A DNA stretch of 64,000 nt, from contig NZ_ADVG01000005.1 of NCBI RefSeq assembly GCF_000178855.1, forward strand, positions 1,116,001-1,180,000, in the 5' to 3' direction. The notes beneath the pieces were generated by a model, which was given only the letters and a program-made list of their open reading frames with translations, was not told the DNA's origin and made no database searches. Source of the stretch: Ktedonobacter racemifer DSM 44963 (GTDB lineage: Bacteria; Chloroflexota; Ktedonobacteria; Ktedonobacterales; Ktedonobacteraceae). The position numbers and the translations under genes are program-made. Below are positions 29,125 through 38,109 of this stretch, one piece after another; within the stretch, counting starts at the first letter, position 1, and the number at the start of each line of letters is the position of its first letter.

Positions 29125-29391
29125 CTACCAGTAGTAGGGATAGTAATAATGGTGATAGTAGTAGAAGGGGTGATAGTAGTAGAAGGGTCGATAATAGAAG
29201 AAGGGTCGGGAATAGCCATGCCCTCTATACCAGCTACCATACCCTCCATACGGCCACCAGGCTGTTCCGGCTGCGCTTCCTGTGCTTGTGGTCACGCTTG
29301 AGGTTGAGGCAGATGCAGGTGTTGCCATACCAACCATCAAGAGCAACGCAAACGCAGCGCTCATGAGGAAAAGACACAACATCTTTCTCAT
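29125..29391 (-). CDS. Small secreted Tyr/His-rich protein
   Basis: 88 residues. A signal peptide (about 1-29, MRKMLCLFLMSAAFALLLMV then GMATPASAS) is followed by a Ser/Thr linker and a C-terminal 40 residues made almost only of Tyr, His, Phe, Pro, Gly and Trp (for example RPFFYYRPFYYYHPFYYYHH). The tail has an imperfect repeat of the type (R/H)PFxYY. No family recognised. Such aromatic/His-rich secreted peptides could bind metal or wall polymers, or cross-link by tyrosine oxidation; that is speculation. GAGGA lies 8 bases before the ATG. Confidence 0.75.
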   Translation of the reverse strand: MRKMLCLFLMSAAFALLLMVGMATPASASTSSVTTSTGSAAGTAWWPYGGYGSWYRGHGYSRPFFYYRPFYYYHPFYYYHHYYYPYYW

Positions 29392-29605
29392 GGTGCAATC
29401 CTCGTTTTCGGTGCTTTGTTATATAGCGCTATCTTTGCTTCAAGCTCTACCAGATGGATCTACGCTTGCCTATACTTGCCTTTCCATTATAGGGAGCAGC
29501 AAAAGCTCAGGGGCCAAATGTGTAAGACATGCCCTACTGCATCTATACGCTATCTGAACAACGTATCCAATAGCAGAACATACAGCAATCAAGGAGGAAC
29601 GTTCT

Positions 29606-30367
29606 ATGGAACAATCTGCATCACATTCAGGGGAGGAAACAAAGAGGGGCCTGGTAAGCGGCCCGGCTCTTGCTTTATGGCTTGTGGGACTCATCTCACT
29701 CGCAATTCTTGGGTTTCTCGTCTCTATTCACCCAACGTTCTGGCCTCTTGAAAAAAATGTGGCGGATTTTATTCAGGGTCCCCATGCCATACCCTGCCAC
29801 TTTTCGCCAAACGCACGCACGTGGATCGATACTGCCTCTGACTACGTCAATACATTTAATGATCCAATTCCATCAGTCATCATTCCCGGCATCCTCGGCA
29901 TTGTGTTTCTGCTCTTTCGCGGCTGGATCGAGACGCTGGTCATGTGGATAACGGTGGCGACAGCCAGCGTCGTCTGGGGCGGATTAACCATCCTGGTGGG
30001 TCGCCCACGCGCTACACCCGCCGATGGCATCTGTATGCATCGCCTGATCCAGGCCTATAGCTTCCCCTCTGGACATGTCATGCACGATGTTGCCTTGTGG
30101 GGCTTTGTCTTCTACCTGACGCTTACCAGACCTGCGCGCACTTCGGCGTTGCGCTGGCTACTACCCATTCTACAGATACTCATGGTCATCTATGTCCTTA
30201 TCGTTGGCTACGCGCGTATAGAGGCAGGCGAGCATCACTTTTTTGACGTCCTGGGTGGCTACCTGGCTGGCCTGCTCTGGCTGGGTATTGGCATTGCCGC
30301 CTATCAATGGCTTAAATATCGCTGGGAGCAGCGCCTGGCGCGCCGACACAAGGTGCAAACCGCATAA
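29606..30367 (+). CDS. PAP2-family membrane phosphatase
   Basis: 253 residues with about six membrane helices. The three PAP2 signatures are visible: a GRPRATP version of the first motif, PSGH in SFPSGHVMHD, and the third motif as YARIEAGEHHFFDVLGG with catalytic His and Asp. Likely a lipid phosphatase acting on phosphatidic acid or undecaprenyl pyrophosphate type substrates at the membrane. AAGGAGG precedes the ATG. It is divergent from the Tyr/His-rich secreted peptide gene, separated by 214 bases that must hold both promoters. Confidence 0.9.
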   Translation: MEQSASHSGEETKRGLVSGPALALWLVGLISLAILGFLVSIHPTFWPLEKNVADFIQGPHAIPCHFSPNARTWIDTASDYVNTFNDPIPSVIIPGILGIVFLLFRGWIETLVMWITVATASVVWGGLTILVGRPRATPADGICMHRLIQAYSFPSGHVMHDVALWGFVFYLTLTRPARTSALRWLLPILQILMVIYVLIVGYARIEAGEHHFFDVLGGYLAGLLWLGIGIAAYQWLKYRWEQRLARRHKVQTA

Positions 30368-30417
30368 GCATCTTCGTCGTTAACGGCTGATTTCGCGCCT
30401 GCGGCGCTCAAAGTAAA

Positions 30418-30476
30418 GTGGGTGTGGATAAAAAACGGGAAGGGCTTTGCCCCTCCCGTTTTTTACCCACACCCAC
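30418..30476. terminator. Long imperfect hairpin between convergent genes
   Basis: A stem of about 27 bp with few mismatches pairs 30418-30445 with 30450-30476 and includes A and T runs (AAAAAACGGG with CCCGTTTTTT), so it can act as an intrinsic terminator on both strands for the PAP2 gene and the convergent redox operon. The sequence just before it (CCTGCGGCGCT) also precedes the palindrome at 52182, so these hairpins belong to one repeat family. Confidence 0.8.
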
Positions 30477-30486
30477 CTACCTTACT

Positions 30487-31380
30487 CTACAGTGGGCGGG
30501 TGTGAATCAGGCCTAGCAGGACGCGGATCAGCTCGGCAATGGCATGATAGGAGATGACGAGCAGGATCAGCGGCACCAGGACCATGTGGATACGGCGCCA
30601 GGTCTTGAAGATCAGGCGCGCCCGGGTCTGCACCTGGAGCGAGGCGGCGAGGCGCGCATGCTCCGCCAGGGCCGCGTGAGCGCGCTGAAAATCCGCTTGC
30701 TCCTGCGCGGGAAGCGTGGGAAGGTCCGTTGGTAGCAGCCCGACACACGCCAGGGCGCGCTCACAGTACTGCTTAAAGGCATCCGACTTCCCCGCGTTTA
30801 GGCGCTCAATGATATACTCCAGCTCGGAGAGGCGCGCCGGGATGGCCTTGGCGATACCCACACCGTTTGTACTCGCGTCCTGGGCGATCATCTTTGTCTG
30901 CCAGCTATCCAGCAGACGTCCGACGATCCCACTGAACACGAGAAAGATCAGGCCATAGAGCGAGGGCAGGGCCAGATATTTATCCGTGAGGCAACTCACA
31001 CCGCTACACTCAAAGTGCAGGATATAGCGGAAATCGGCATGGAGCAGGGCCAGCATAATGGAGGCGATCCCCACCCACATATGCGCCCAGACCCAGTTCT
31101 GCGCCTTCCAGGGCAGGCCATGAAAGAAACGCGCCCGTAGCGAGTACGCGGCGACGCCCAGGATCATGAGATAGGACATCACGCCACAGCGAAACACCAC
31201 GTCGAAGAAGGGACCTTTGAAGAAGCGCGCCTTCTCGTGTAGAAGCAAGAGGTAGAGAATATAGAAGAGCGCGGTATAGCCTGCGGCGAAGAGCAGCCAG
31301 TACAAAGCCGCCTTTGACGTCGGAGTGTGCCAGATGCGCGCCACTGCCTTCTTGCCGGGCGTCTTGGTCGAAACAGCCAT
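30487..31380 (-). CDS. Bis-heme cytochrome b-like membrane subunit
   Basis: About 297 residues and five or six membrane helices. Two helices each carry a His-X13-His pair: HMWVGIASIMLALLH and HMVLVPLILLVISYH, the classical arrangement for two b hemes across a membrane. A soluble loop of about 95 residues separates them. It is the last gene of a three-gene operon, starting 2 bases after the Fe-S protein stop with AGGAG 8 bases before the ATG. It probably passes electrons between the Fe-S partner and the membrane quinone pool or an outside acceptor. Confidence 0.82.
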   Translation of the reverse strand: MAVSTKTPGKKAVARIWHTPTSKAALYWLLFAAGYTALFYILYLLLLHEKARFFKGPFFDVVFRCGVMSYLMILGVAAYSLRARFFHGLPWKAQNWVWAHMWVGIASIMLALLHADFRYILHFECSGVSCLTDKYLALPSLYGLIFLVFSGIVGRLLDSWQTKMIAQDASTNGVGIAKAIPARLSELEYIIERLNAGKSDAFKQYCERALACVGLLPTDLPTLPAQEQADFQRAHAALAEHARLAASLQVQTRARLIFKTWRRIHMVLVPLILLVISYHAIAELIRVLLGLIHTRPL

Positions 31381-31382
31381 GG

Positions 31383-33332
31383 TTAACGCTCCTGAGATGT
31401 AGTAAGATTGAGAATGTCTTCGGTGGAACCAAAGAACTGGCCCGGTTGCACGCGGAAGGCCGCGCCCGTAGGGCAAGCTTGCACACAGGCCTGATTGCTA
31501 TATCCCGCGCAGAGGTCGCACTTGATCGCCAGTTTTTTGCGCACTTCGGCAATGGCATCAGAGCCATCGGCGGGCGTCAGGGGGCCAGGCATCGCGAACT
31601 GCTGCGCCATAGGGAGCTGGCGCTTGCCATATTCTCTGCCAACGCCTTTCGAGAAGAAGCGCGTGAAGCGCTCCCAGGTTGAAGAGGGAGCAGCCTCCTG
31701 CTCGTTCAGTGAGATAATGGAGATGTTGTCATAGGGGCAACGCTCGGCACAAATGCCACAGCCGATACAGCTCTCGGTAATATAGACCTCGCCGCTAGGC
31801 AGGCGTGCAATACCAGCGCGGCTACAAAGCAGGCAGACGGGGTCCTGGCAGTGACGACAGGCGGTGGCCACACTGATATTGCCTACGACCATACCACGAC
31901 GGTTCATGCGCGAGTGTCCATGCCTGCGCTCGCACGCTTCCTCGCACTTATCACAGTGGACGCATTTATCCAGATCGATGACCAGCACTTCGGTCCCCTC
32001 AACGACTCCGCCACCGACCAGGGCGCGCAAACCAGCCCTGGCCTCCGCCTCGGCCAGGGCCTGTGTCTGCCCACGCAAGAGGAGGTCACGCGGCCCGATG
32101 AAGGTCTGGGCCGCGTCCGCCATCACCCGATACTCCTGCAAGCGATGCATAAAGCGCTGGTTGACCTCGGGATAGCGCGAGAGAATCACGAGCATATCTT
32201 CGCGCCGGATCTCCGCCAACCGCACACGGTTAATCGCAGTCGCCGTTACCGCTTTCCCATCGCCGAGCATGTCCAGGCCTCCGGCGAAATAGTCGCCATT
32301 CTGGCGGTAGGCAATGATGCGCTCTTTTCCCTGACCAGGATGAGAACCTGAGGACATGCGCGCCACCTTCACAAAGCCGTCCAGAATGACATGTAGCGCC
32401 TCACGCGCCGGTTGTGCCTCCTCCCTATCGGCGAAAAGCACTTCGTCGCGCTCGTAGTTTCTAAAGCGCACTTTACTCGCCAACCAGTGCATATCCTGGT
32501 CCGCAACCCCCTGGAAGAGGGCCATACGCTTGAGGATACTGACAATCGAGCGGGTGTTATGCAGGTTCTCAAAGTAGTGGCGCACCGAGGGCGCGACCTC
32601 CATCATGCGCTGGATCACCTGCTCGGGAACCTCAAGCACCATGGCCGTGGTCTGCGCCTTGACGGTGGCTGTCCGCTGCTGGCCCGTCAGCATTCCACGC
32701 TCACCCACAAATTCGCCACGCCCAAGCACCGCTATGGGCAGTTCCTGTCCCAAAGGGCCAAGTGTGCTCGTCATGAAGCGCCCATCAAGGATAAAGTACA
32801 TCTCCCGACCATAGGTACGCTCCTGAATGAGGATGGAATCAGGCACCAGTGAGAGGAGTTTGGAACTGCTCAACAGGTGTTTGAGGTAATTATCTGGCAC
32901 CAGTTGCGAATCACCAAACATGGGTTGCTCACGCAGGCGGCTCAGTAGCAAGGGGAGCGTCCACCCCTGGGGGAGATACTCAAGCACCAGGCTCATATCC
33001 ACGTTACGATCCCAGGAGATCCCCAGGCGCTGTTTGAGCGAGAGCATAAGCAGATCACGATGGTTGTTGACCGGACAGACCGGCACACACGAGCCACACA
33101 TGACGCACTCCTGCGTAAAACGCGCCACGTGAGGCGCGACCTCATCCGAGATCGTGGCCAGGTTGAGATCGGCGATATTGACCTGCGACGAGAGCGGGAG
33201 CGGGCATGCTCGCATACAGCGGTCGCAGCCGATACACATATCAATCTCAAAGCGCACCTCATTCTCGGTGAGTGGAGTGAGATGACTGCGATGCTGCACG
33301 CCAATCATGGGCAGGGCGGTTGGTTTCTGCAT
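31383..33332 (-). CDS. Multi-cluster ferredoxin-like protein with two cyclic-nucleotide-binding domains
   Basis: About 649 residues. The N-terminal part has two 4Fe-4S motifs (CIGCDRCMRACP, CVMCGSCVPVCP). Residues about 150-420 hold two cNMP-binding-type beta-barrels (GREMYFILDGRFM...GRGEFVGERGMLTGQQRTATVKA; and HVILDGFVKVAR...GDYFAGGLDMLGDGKAVTATA). The C-terminal part has four cysteine motifs of the DmsB/HycB kind (CVHCDKCEEACE, CRHCQDPVCLLC, CIGCGICAERCP, CDLCAGYSNQACVQACP). It could gate electron flow in response to a ligand. The start at 33332 was preferred over a longer frame. It lies between the FAD/FHA and cytochrome b genes. Confidence 0.9.
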   Translation of the reverse strand: MQKPTALPMIGVQHRSHLTPLTENEVRFEIDMCIGCDRCMRACPLPLSSQVNIADLNLATISDEVAPHVARFTQECVMCGSCVPVCPVNNHRDLLMLSLKQRLGISWDRNVDMSLVLEYLPQGWTLPLLLSRLREQPMFGDSQLVPDNYLKHLLSSSKLLSLVPDSILIQERTYGREMYFILDGRFMTSTLGPLGQELPIAVLGRGEFVGERGMLTGQQRTATVKAQTTAMVLEVPEQVIQRMMEVAPSVRHYFENLHNTRSIVSILKRMALFQGVADQDMHWLASKVRFRNYERDEVLFADREEAQPAREALHVILDGFVKVARMSSGSHPGQGKERIIAYRQNGDYFAGGLDMLGDGKAVTATAINRVRLAEIRREDMLVILSRYPEVNQRFMHRLQEYRVMADAAQTFIGPRDLLLRGQTQALAEAEARAGLRALVGGGVVEGTEVLVIDLDKCVHCDKCEEACERRHGHSRMNRRGMVVGNISVATACRHCQDPVCLLCSRAGIARLPSGEVYITESCIGCGICAERCPYDNISIISLNEQEAAPSSTWERFTRFFSKGVGREYGKRQLPMAQQFAMPGPLTPADGSDAIAEVRKKLAIKCDLCAGYSNQACVQACPTGAAFRVQPGQFFGSTEDILNLTTSQER

Positions 33333-33351
33333 AGGCTTTCTCTCAACTCTC

Positions 33352-35793
33352 TTATTGTGGTGAGCCGCAACTGGGGCAGAAGCGCGCCTGAGGGGACACG
33401 AGTGACGCGCCACACTGGCGGCAATACGCCGTCTTCGCCGCTGTCCCGGCGCGTACAGGCTCGCTACCGGGCACTGCTACAGCTTGCATGACGGGTATTC
33501 CCTTTCCTCCACCGCGAACAGGCAGCGGTGAGCGTGGCTGTTGATAGTTCAGGAAATAAGCCCTCACATTCCCCAGTTCAACTGCGGCCTCGTGGGTCAG
33601 AGGGTAGACCGACGTAATCTTGTGATGATTCACACGCACCCCATTGCCACTCTGAAGGTCGCGAATATAAAAACTATTAAGACCATTAAGGCCATCGGGT
33701 CCAGGGAAAATGGCGGCGTGTTTGCGTGAGATGGACATCTCCTGGAGCGTAATATCGTTCCCTTGCTCCCGACCAATGGTGACCTGCCTCTCTAGAGGCA
33801 GAGCAAAGACCAGGGGATGGCCATTAAGTACACATACCAAGGCTGGCCCCTGGCGCAGAGGCGCCAGGAGATTAGCCGGAAGGGGGGTAGCAACACCAGG
33901 CAACGAGAGAGAACCATCGCTGGCAAGCACTGGCTGTCCCTGGGACAAGGCTGGTACAGGAGCGTGAATCACCGTCTGCTCACCCACCCCTGCGATCGCG
34001 GACGAGAACGTAAGTATATTCGCGGCCGAGCCTGGTGTGGCATTAAAGAAGGCTTGCTTCTGCTCTTTATTGAGCAGGACAGATTCAGCGGGGTCAACTG
34101 TTTGCAGTTTCAAAGCAAATTTCACCGAGCCAAACTGGACCTGGTTCTCTGGCGCAATTACGGTCAGGCTATTGGGCACCACCCGCTGCTCATTTACCTG
34201 CGTCCCATTCTTACTTCCCAGATCGCGCAACACATACTGCCCATTGGCGTAGCTAATCTCCGCATGGCGACGTGAGATCGTATTATGATTAATGACCAGG
34301 CTCGACCCCTCCAGCCGGCCAATGGTAACGACCCGCGTCTGACTGAGATAGGTATCGGTTAGGGGAGGTGTGATTGATAGCGGATTCACAGGCACCAGCC
34401 GGGCCTCGCGCAGAGTCGGCGCGGTTCCAGGCTTGTCAGTGGCGGGCTTCACTTCAGGCACAACCCCGGTCGCGTAAGCCATGCGCTGGACGGCGACCGC
34501 GCCCTCGCGATTGACCCCAAGCAGCGGAGGCGGCACCCCCTGCGTATCCAACCAGGCTCCCAGGTGAAAATCAGGGGCGAAGAGGCGTGAGACGACCGGG
34601 GAGAGATTCACGCTGTGATCGATAGCACGTTTATAGGTCAGCACACTCCTACGGTCACCCAGGGCCACCATCCCCACGGGGACGCCTTGCTTTAAAATAA
34701 CCTTCTGATAATGGCGAGGTTGGGGATCAGCGACCAGTTCCTGGTAGTTCTTCTCACCCCTGGGAACCGTTGAGATGCCCACCGAGGCGAAATCAAGTCC
34801 ATAGAGGAAGGTGGCGTTATAAAAGTTGCCGAAGCGGAAGAGGTGTTCTGTGTCCAGCAGATCGAGCATGCTATACGCGGCGGCACGCGCCTGCTGCACC
34901 GAGGGATACCACTGCCCAATCACACGCGCCTTGCCCGTAATGGGATCAGCGGTCTCAATCAGGTCGCCTGCCGCAAAAATATCTGGCACATTGGTACGCA
35001 TCGCGCCATCGACCTTGACCCCACGCCCACAGGCGATGCCCGCGCTCTTCACGAAGTCGATGATTGGTTCAATGCCAATGCCCAGCAAGACGATCTCACA
35101 GGGGATATGCTGCCCCGTCGTCGTGATCACACCAGTCACCTGCCCATTTTGCCCACAGACCTCGGCGATCTCCTGCTCGGTGCGCACATCGACGCCCTCA
35201 CGCCTCTCCTGCTGTAGAACCAGGTCGGAAGCCACGGGGTCCAGTACCTCGGACCAGAGGGTGCGTCGGCGTAAGAGGTGCGTTACCTCGTACCCACGAT
35301 GGCGCAGCGTCTCGATAGATTCAAGTGCCAGCGTCCCGCTCCCCACAACCACGATACGGCGCGCGTTATTCAGCCGTACCAGCACGCGCTGGTAGTCGGC
35401 GACAGTGCGCAACGTCGTGACACCCGCCAGGTCGACGCCAGGGCAGGTCAGTGAGGTCGCACGCGCGCCATGCGCCAGCAGTAAGCGCGAGTAGGCAAGC
35501 GTCGCCCCACTGCGTAGCGCCAGGGTGTGCTCTCCTGGCCTGATAGCCATAACGCGGTCGGTCACAAAACGAATGTGACGATCGGGATAGAAACTGATGG
35601 GGCGCGCCCAGAGCTTCTCCTCACGAATTTTGCCGCCCAGGTAGTCCTTAAGCGCGGGGCGGTAGAAGACGGGAGTCGGCTCCTCCGCAACCACAGTAAT
35701 CTCTGCGGCCCTATCTTCCGCGCGTATGACCTCCGCGGCGGTCGCGCCCGCGATTCCATTGCCAATGATGACATATGCTTGCTGCGTTGCCAT
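33352..35793 (-). CDS. FAD-dependent oxidoreductase with two FHA domains and a zinc ribbon
   Basis: About 813 residues. Residues 1-400 are a pyridine nucleotide-disulphide oxidoreductase of the nitrite-reductase/rubredoxin-reductase type: FAD motif IIGNGIAGATAAEV, NAD(P)H motif VVVGSGTLALESIE and NVPDIFAAGD. Then two FHA domains follow, each with GR and SxxH signatures (TIGRLEGSSLVI...ISRRHAEI...SKNGTQVN; TIGREQGNDITL...ISRKHAAI...SGNGVRVN). The C-terminus is a zinc ribbon (CRQCG...CPSCG). FHA domains bind phosphothreonine, hinting at control by Ser/Thr kinases. First gene of the redox operon; next start is 19 bases after its stop. Confidence 0.92.
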   Translation of the reverse strand: MATQQAYVIIGNGIAGATAAEVIRAEDRAAEITVVAEEPTPVFYRPALKDYLGGKIREEKLWARPISFYPDRHIRFVTDRVMAIRPGEHTLALRSGATLAYSRLLLAHGARATSLTCPGVDLAGVTTLRTVADYQRVLVRLNNARRIVVVGSGTLALESIETLRHRGYEVTHLLRRRTLWSEVLDPVASDLVLQQERREGVDVRTEQEIAEVCGQNGQVTGVITTTGQHIPCEIVLLGIGIEPIIDFVKSAGIACGRGVKVDGAMRTNVPDIFAAGDLIETADPITGKARVIGQWYPSVQQARAAAYSMLDLLDTEHLFRFGNFYNATFLYGLDFASVGISTVPRGEKNYQELVADPQPRHYQKVILKQGVPVGMVALGDRRSVLTYKRAIDHSVNLSPVVSRLFAPDFHLGAWLDTQGVPPPLLGVNREGAVAVQRMAYATGVVPEVKPATDKPGTAPTLREARLVPVNPLSITPPLTDTYLSQTRVVTIGRLEGSSLVINHNTISRRHAEISYANGQYVLRDLGSKNGTQVNEQRVVPNSLTVIAPENQVQFGSVKFALKLQTVDPAESVLLNKEQKQAFFNATPGSAANILTFSSAIAGVGEQTVIHAPVPALSQGQPVLASDGSLSLPGVATPLPANLLAPLRQGPALVCVLNGHPLVFALPLERQVTIGREQGNDITLQEMSISRKHAAIFPGPDGLNGLNSFYIRDLQSGNGVRVNHHKITSVYPLTHEAAVELGNVRAYFLNYQQPRSPLPVRGGGKGIPVMQAVAVPGSEPVRAGTAAKTAYCRQCGASLVSPQARFCPSCGSPQ

Positions 35794-35910
35794 TACATCC
35801 CCTGATAAAAGTAGTAGAACCAACGCGAACGAGAAGTAACAATATGAAAAGTTCAGCTTCTCATAAAATCACATTATAAACGGGCTGAGAAGGCCTTTTT
35901 GGGCATTATT

Positions 35911-35989
35911 TTCAGTAAAGGAGAATGACTTGGGAGGCCCTGACTGCCTGCGGCAGTCAGGGCCTCCCAAGTCATTCTCCTTTACTGAA
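35911..35989. terminator. 38-bp perfect palindrome
   Basis: Arms 35911-35948 and 35952-35989 are perfect complements with a 3-base loop. It abuts the stop of the LLM-type gene on the minus strand and lies upstream of the FAD/FHA gene on the same strand, so it would end transcription of the former. The arms are far longer than an intrinsic terminator needs. Confidence 0.8.
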
Positions 35990-36874
35990 TTACTGAAAAT
36001 GGGGTGCGACCTGCTCGTTGAAGTAGTGTAGGGTCTGGAGGTTGGGAATGCGGAAGATAAAATGCGTGACGCCGATGGCCTGGAATTGCTCCAGTTCCTG
36101 GCGCACCTCGCTCGCGTTGCCGGCGATGTAGTGCTTCTGCGGGTGGCGCTGCACCTGGGCAGGATCAGCGGAAGCGCTCAGCGTACCCAGGTAGGTTAGC
36201 TTAATCTCGTCGGGATTACGTCCGATGCGCTCGCAATGCTGGCGCAGGATCGCCAGCTTACGCGCATATTCCTCGACTGGGCAGGAGTTGAAGTTCCACC
36301 AGTCCGCGTGGCGCGCCACAATTGCCAGCGTGCGCTGCTCCCCACCACCCCCAATCAGAATAGGAATGGACGGCTCAGGCCGGGGCGCGCAATAGGCATC
36401 CTGTATTTGATAGAATGCGCCCTCGAAGCTGGCGGGCTGTGACTGCCAGAGCGCACGCAGGATATTTACCGTATCCTCCAGCTGGCTCATGCGCTCCTTG
36501 ACGGAGGGAAAGGGATACCCATACGCCCGGTATTCATCCTCCTTCCAACCGGCGCCCACACCCAGGATCAGGCGCCCACCGGTCAAGGCCTGAATATTGG
36601 CCGCCATCTTCGCCAGCAGGGCGGGATTGCGGTAGGATTGGGAGAGGACCAGCGTACCAACCTTGAAGCGCTGGTACTGCGCTGCCAGGTACGTCAGCGT
36701 CGTCAAGGCCTCCAGGTGATCGTTTGCCCCCACCTCAAGATGATCCTCCAGCCAGAGCGTCGTAAAGGCGGGAGAGAGCGCCTCGACGCACTGCCGGTTA
36801 TACTGCATCAAATTCTGAAAAGAGTCCCCAGGATTGGTCGGACGCAACATCAAACCAAAATCAACCTGTGCCAA
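35990..36874 (-). CDS. LLM-class (luciferase-like) F420-type oxidoreductase
   Basis: About 294 residues with the luciferase-like TIM barrel pattern: FTTLWLEDHLEV, TLTYLAAQYQRFKVGTLVLS, the GGRLILGVGAGWKEDEYRAYGYPFP block and IPILIGGGGEQRTLAIVARHADWWNF. This signature is typical of F420-dependent enzymes. The start is a TTG at 36874 with GGAGG 6 bases upstream; the frame stays open far upstream through the CRISPR-like array, but that part is repeat sequence. Its promoter would have to lie inside or beyond the array, 37 bases away. Confidence 0.9.
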   Translation of the reverse strand: MAQVDFGLMLRPTNPGDSFQNLMQYNRQCVEALSPAFTTLWLEDHLEVGANDHLEALTTLTYLAAQYQRFKVGTLVLSQSYRNPALLAKMAANIQALTGGRLILGVGAGWKEDEYRAYGYPFPSVKERMSQLEDTVNILRALWQSQPASFEGAFYQIQDAYCAPRPEPSIPILIGGGGEQRTLAIVARHADWWNFNSCPVEEYARKLAILRQHCERIGRNPDEIKLTYLGTLSASADPAQVQRHPQKHYIAGNASEVRQELEQFQAIGVTHFIFRIPNLQTLHYFNEQVAPHFQ

Positions 36875-36911
36875 AATACACCTCCAAAATCTACTACATC
36901 TATATTCTTTT

Positions 36912-37913
36912 CTTTCAGTCTCCTCGGCGGAGTGATTCCCTCGGCAACATGATACATATCCTCTCTGGGAGCGCGTGGTTATCCTTTCAGTCCCCTCCGC
37001 GGAGCACAGGCCTCTGTGAGTCAGAGTTGCACCAGATAATGACCGGATCTCCAGGAAGCTTTCAGTCTCATCTACAAAGCAAAGCTCACTGTAACCGCGT
37101 GCCGCCCGCGTATAACTGGGCGTCCTTCCAGTACTTTCAGTCTCCTCTGTGGAAAGATTTCCTCTATAACACCACCACGTGGCAGGCGGTTTCCCCGTTC
37201 TGGATCTCTCAGTCTCCTCTGTGGAGAGACTCCCTCCGTAGCTATGACACTGGCCTCCGGTTAGACTGACTTCCATTACTTTCAGTCTCCTCAGCGGAGA
37301 GATCCCCTCCGTAACTCTGAACACCTCATTTTGCAACTGCGCATCACTCGGTGACTTTCAGTCTCCTCGGCGGAGTGATTCCCTCTGTAACGTCAGGTCA
37401 GACTGAGCAGGGAATCTACTTCATCCACTTTCAGTCTCCTCAGCGGAGTGATTCCCTCTGTAACTTCGTCGCGCCTGCGTAGAGTTGCGCGTCCTTCCAG
37501 TACTTTCAGTCTCCTCTGTGGAAAGATTCCCTCTGTAACTGCTGGCTCAGGCCTGTGGCGCCCGCGCGGTCTCATTGACCTTTTAGTCTTCTCAGCGGAG
37601 TGATTCCCTCTGTAACCGTCACTGAGGCACACACGACCTTCATATGCCTCAACTTTCAGTCTCCTCAGCGGAGAGCCCCCCTGTAACACTCCAAGCCCCA
37701 CCGTGTTGCCGCTCGTCCCCATGCACTTTTAGTCTCCTCAGCGGAGTGATCCCCTCTGTAACCTTTCGATGCAGTACGAGGCCGACCGGCTCCCCATGCA
37801 CTTTCAGTCTCCTCACACGGAGAGATAACCTCTGCAACTTTGCACACTTTTTCGAGACACGACCACTGAGAAGTTACTTTCAGTCTCCTCACATGGAGAC
37901 GATTTGCTATCAG
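36912..37913 (-). CRISPR. Decayed CRISPR-like array, 14 repeats, no cas genes in window
   Basis: About 14 copies of a 37-bp repeat separated by 13 spacers of 35-40 bases. Repeats start at 36912, 36984, 37059, 37134, 37206, 37279, 37355, 37428, 37503, 37580, 37653, 37726, 37801 and 37877. On the minus strand the consensus begins GTTACAGAGGGAATCACTCC and ends GAGGAGACTGAAAG. Copies are unusually divergent: the second and third from the left and the last are heavily changed, and the one at 37653 has a 2-base deletion. Two spacers (37096-37133 and 37465-37502) are 29/38 identical. The leader is not identified. Confidence 0.75.
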
Positions 37914-38079
37914 TCATGAGGTCTGGCTAATCTCACAAATGGACCATTACCTTTGCAGTAGTATAAATGAGACTCCAGGGGTTGTCTATATGGAAGAGAT
38001 GAAAGTAAAAGAAAGAACCAGCGGGTGAGAGAATTGGCCAAAATATTGATCAGCTTATCCCCAAAACTGTGTCAGAGCC

Positions 38080-38109
38080 GTAATCCGGTCCATTCATACT
38101 CAAGGGCCT
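38080..38109 (+). repeat. 30-nt repeat at a gene-truncation junction (copy 1)
   Basis: Identical over 30 bases to 39322-39351 and, inverted, to 39280-39309, the two arms of a palindrome 1.2 kb away. It lies exactly where homology to a phosphotransferase begins, so it marks the break point of that truncated gene. Confidence 0.85.

Noticed and set aside
36912..37336. Long N-terminal extension of the LLM-type protein through the repeats
   Set aside because: The extension is translated repeat sequence; a TTG with GGAGG upstream at 36874 gives the normal protein length.
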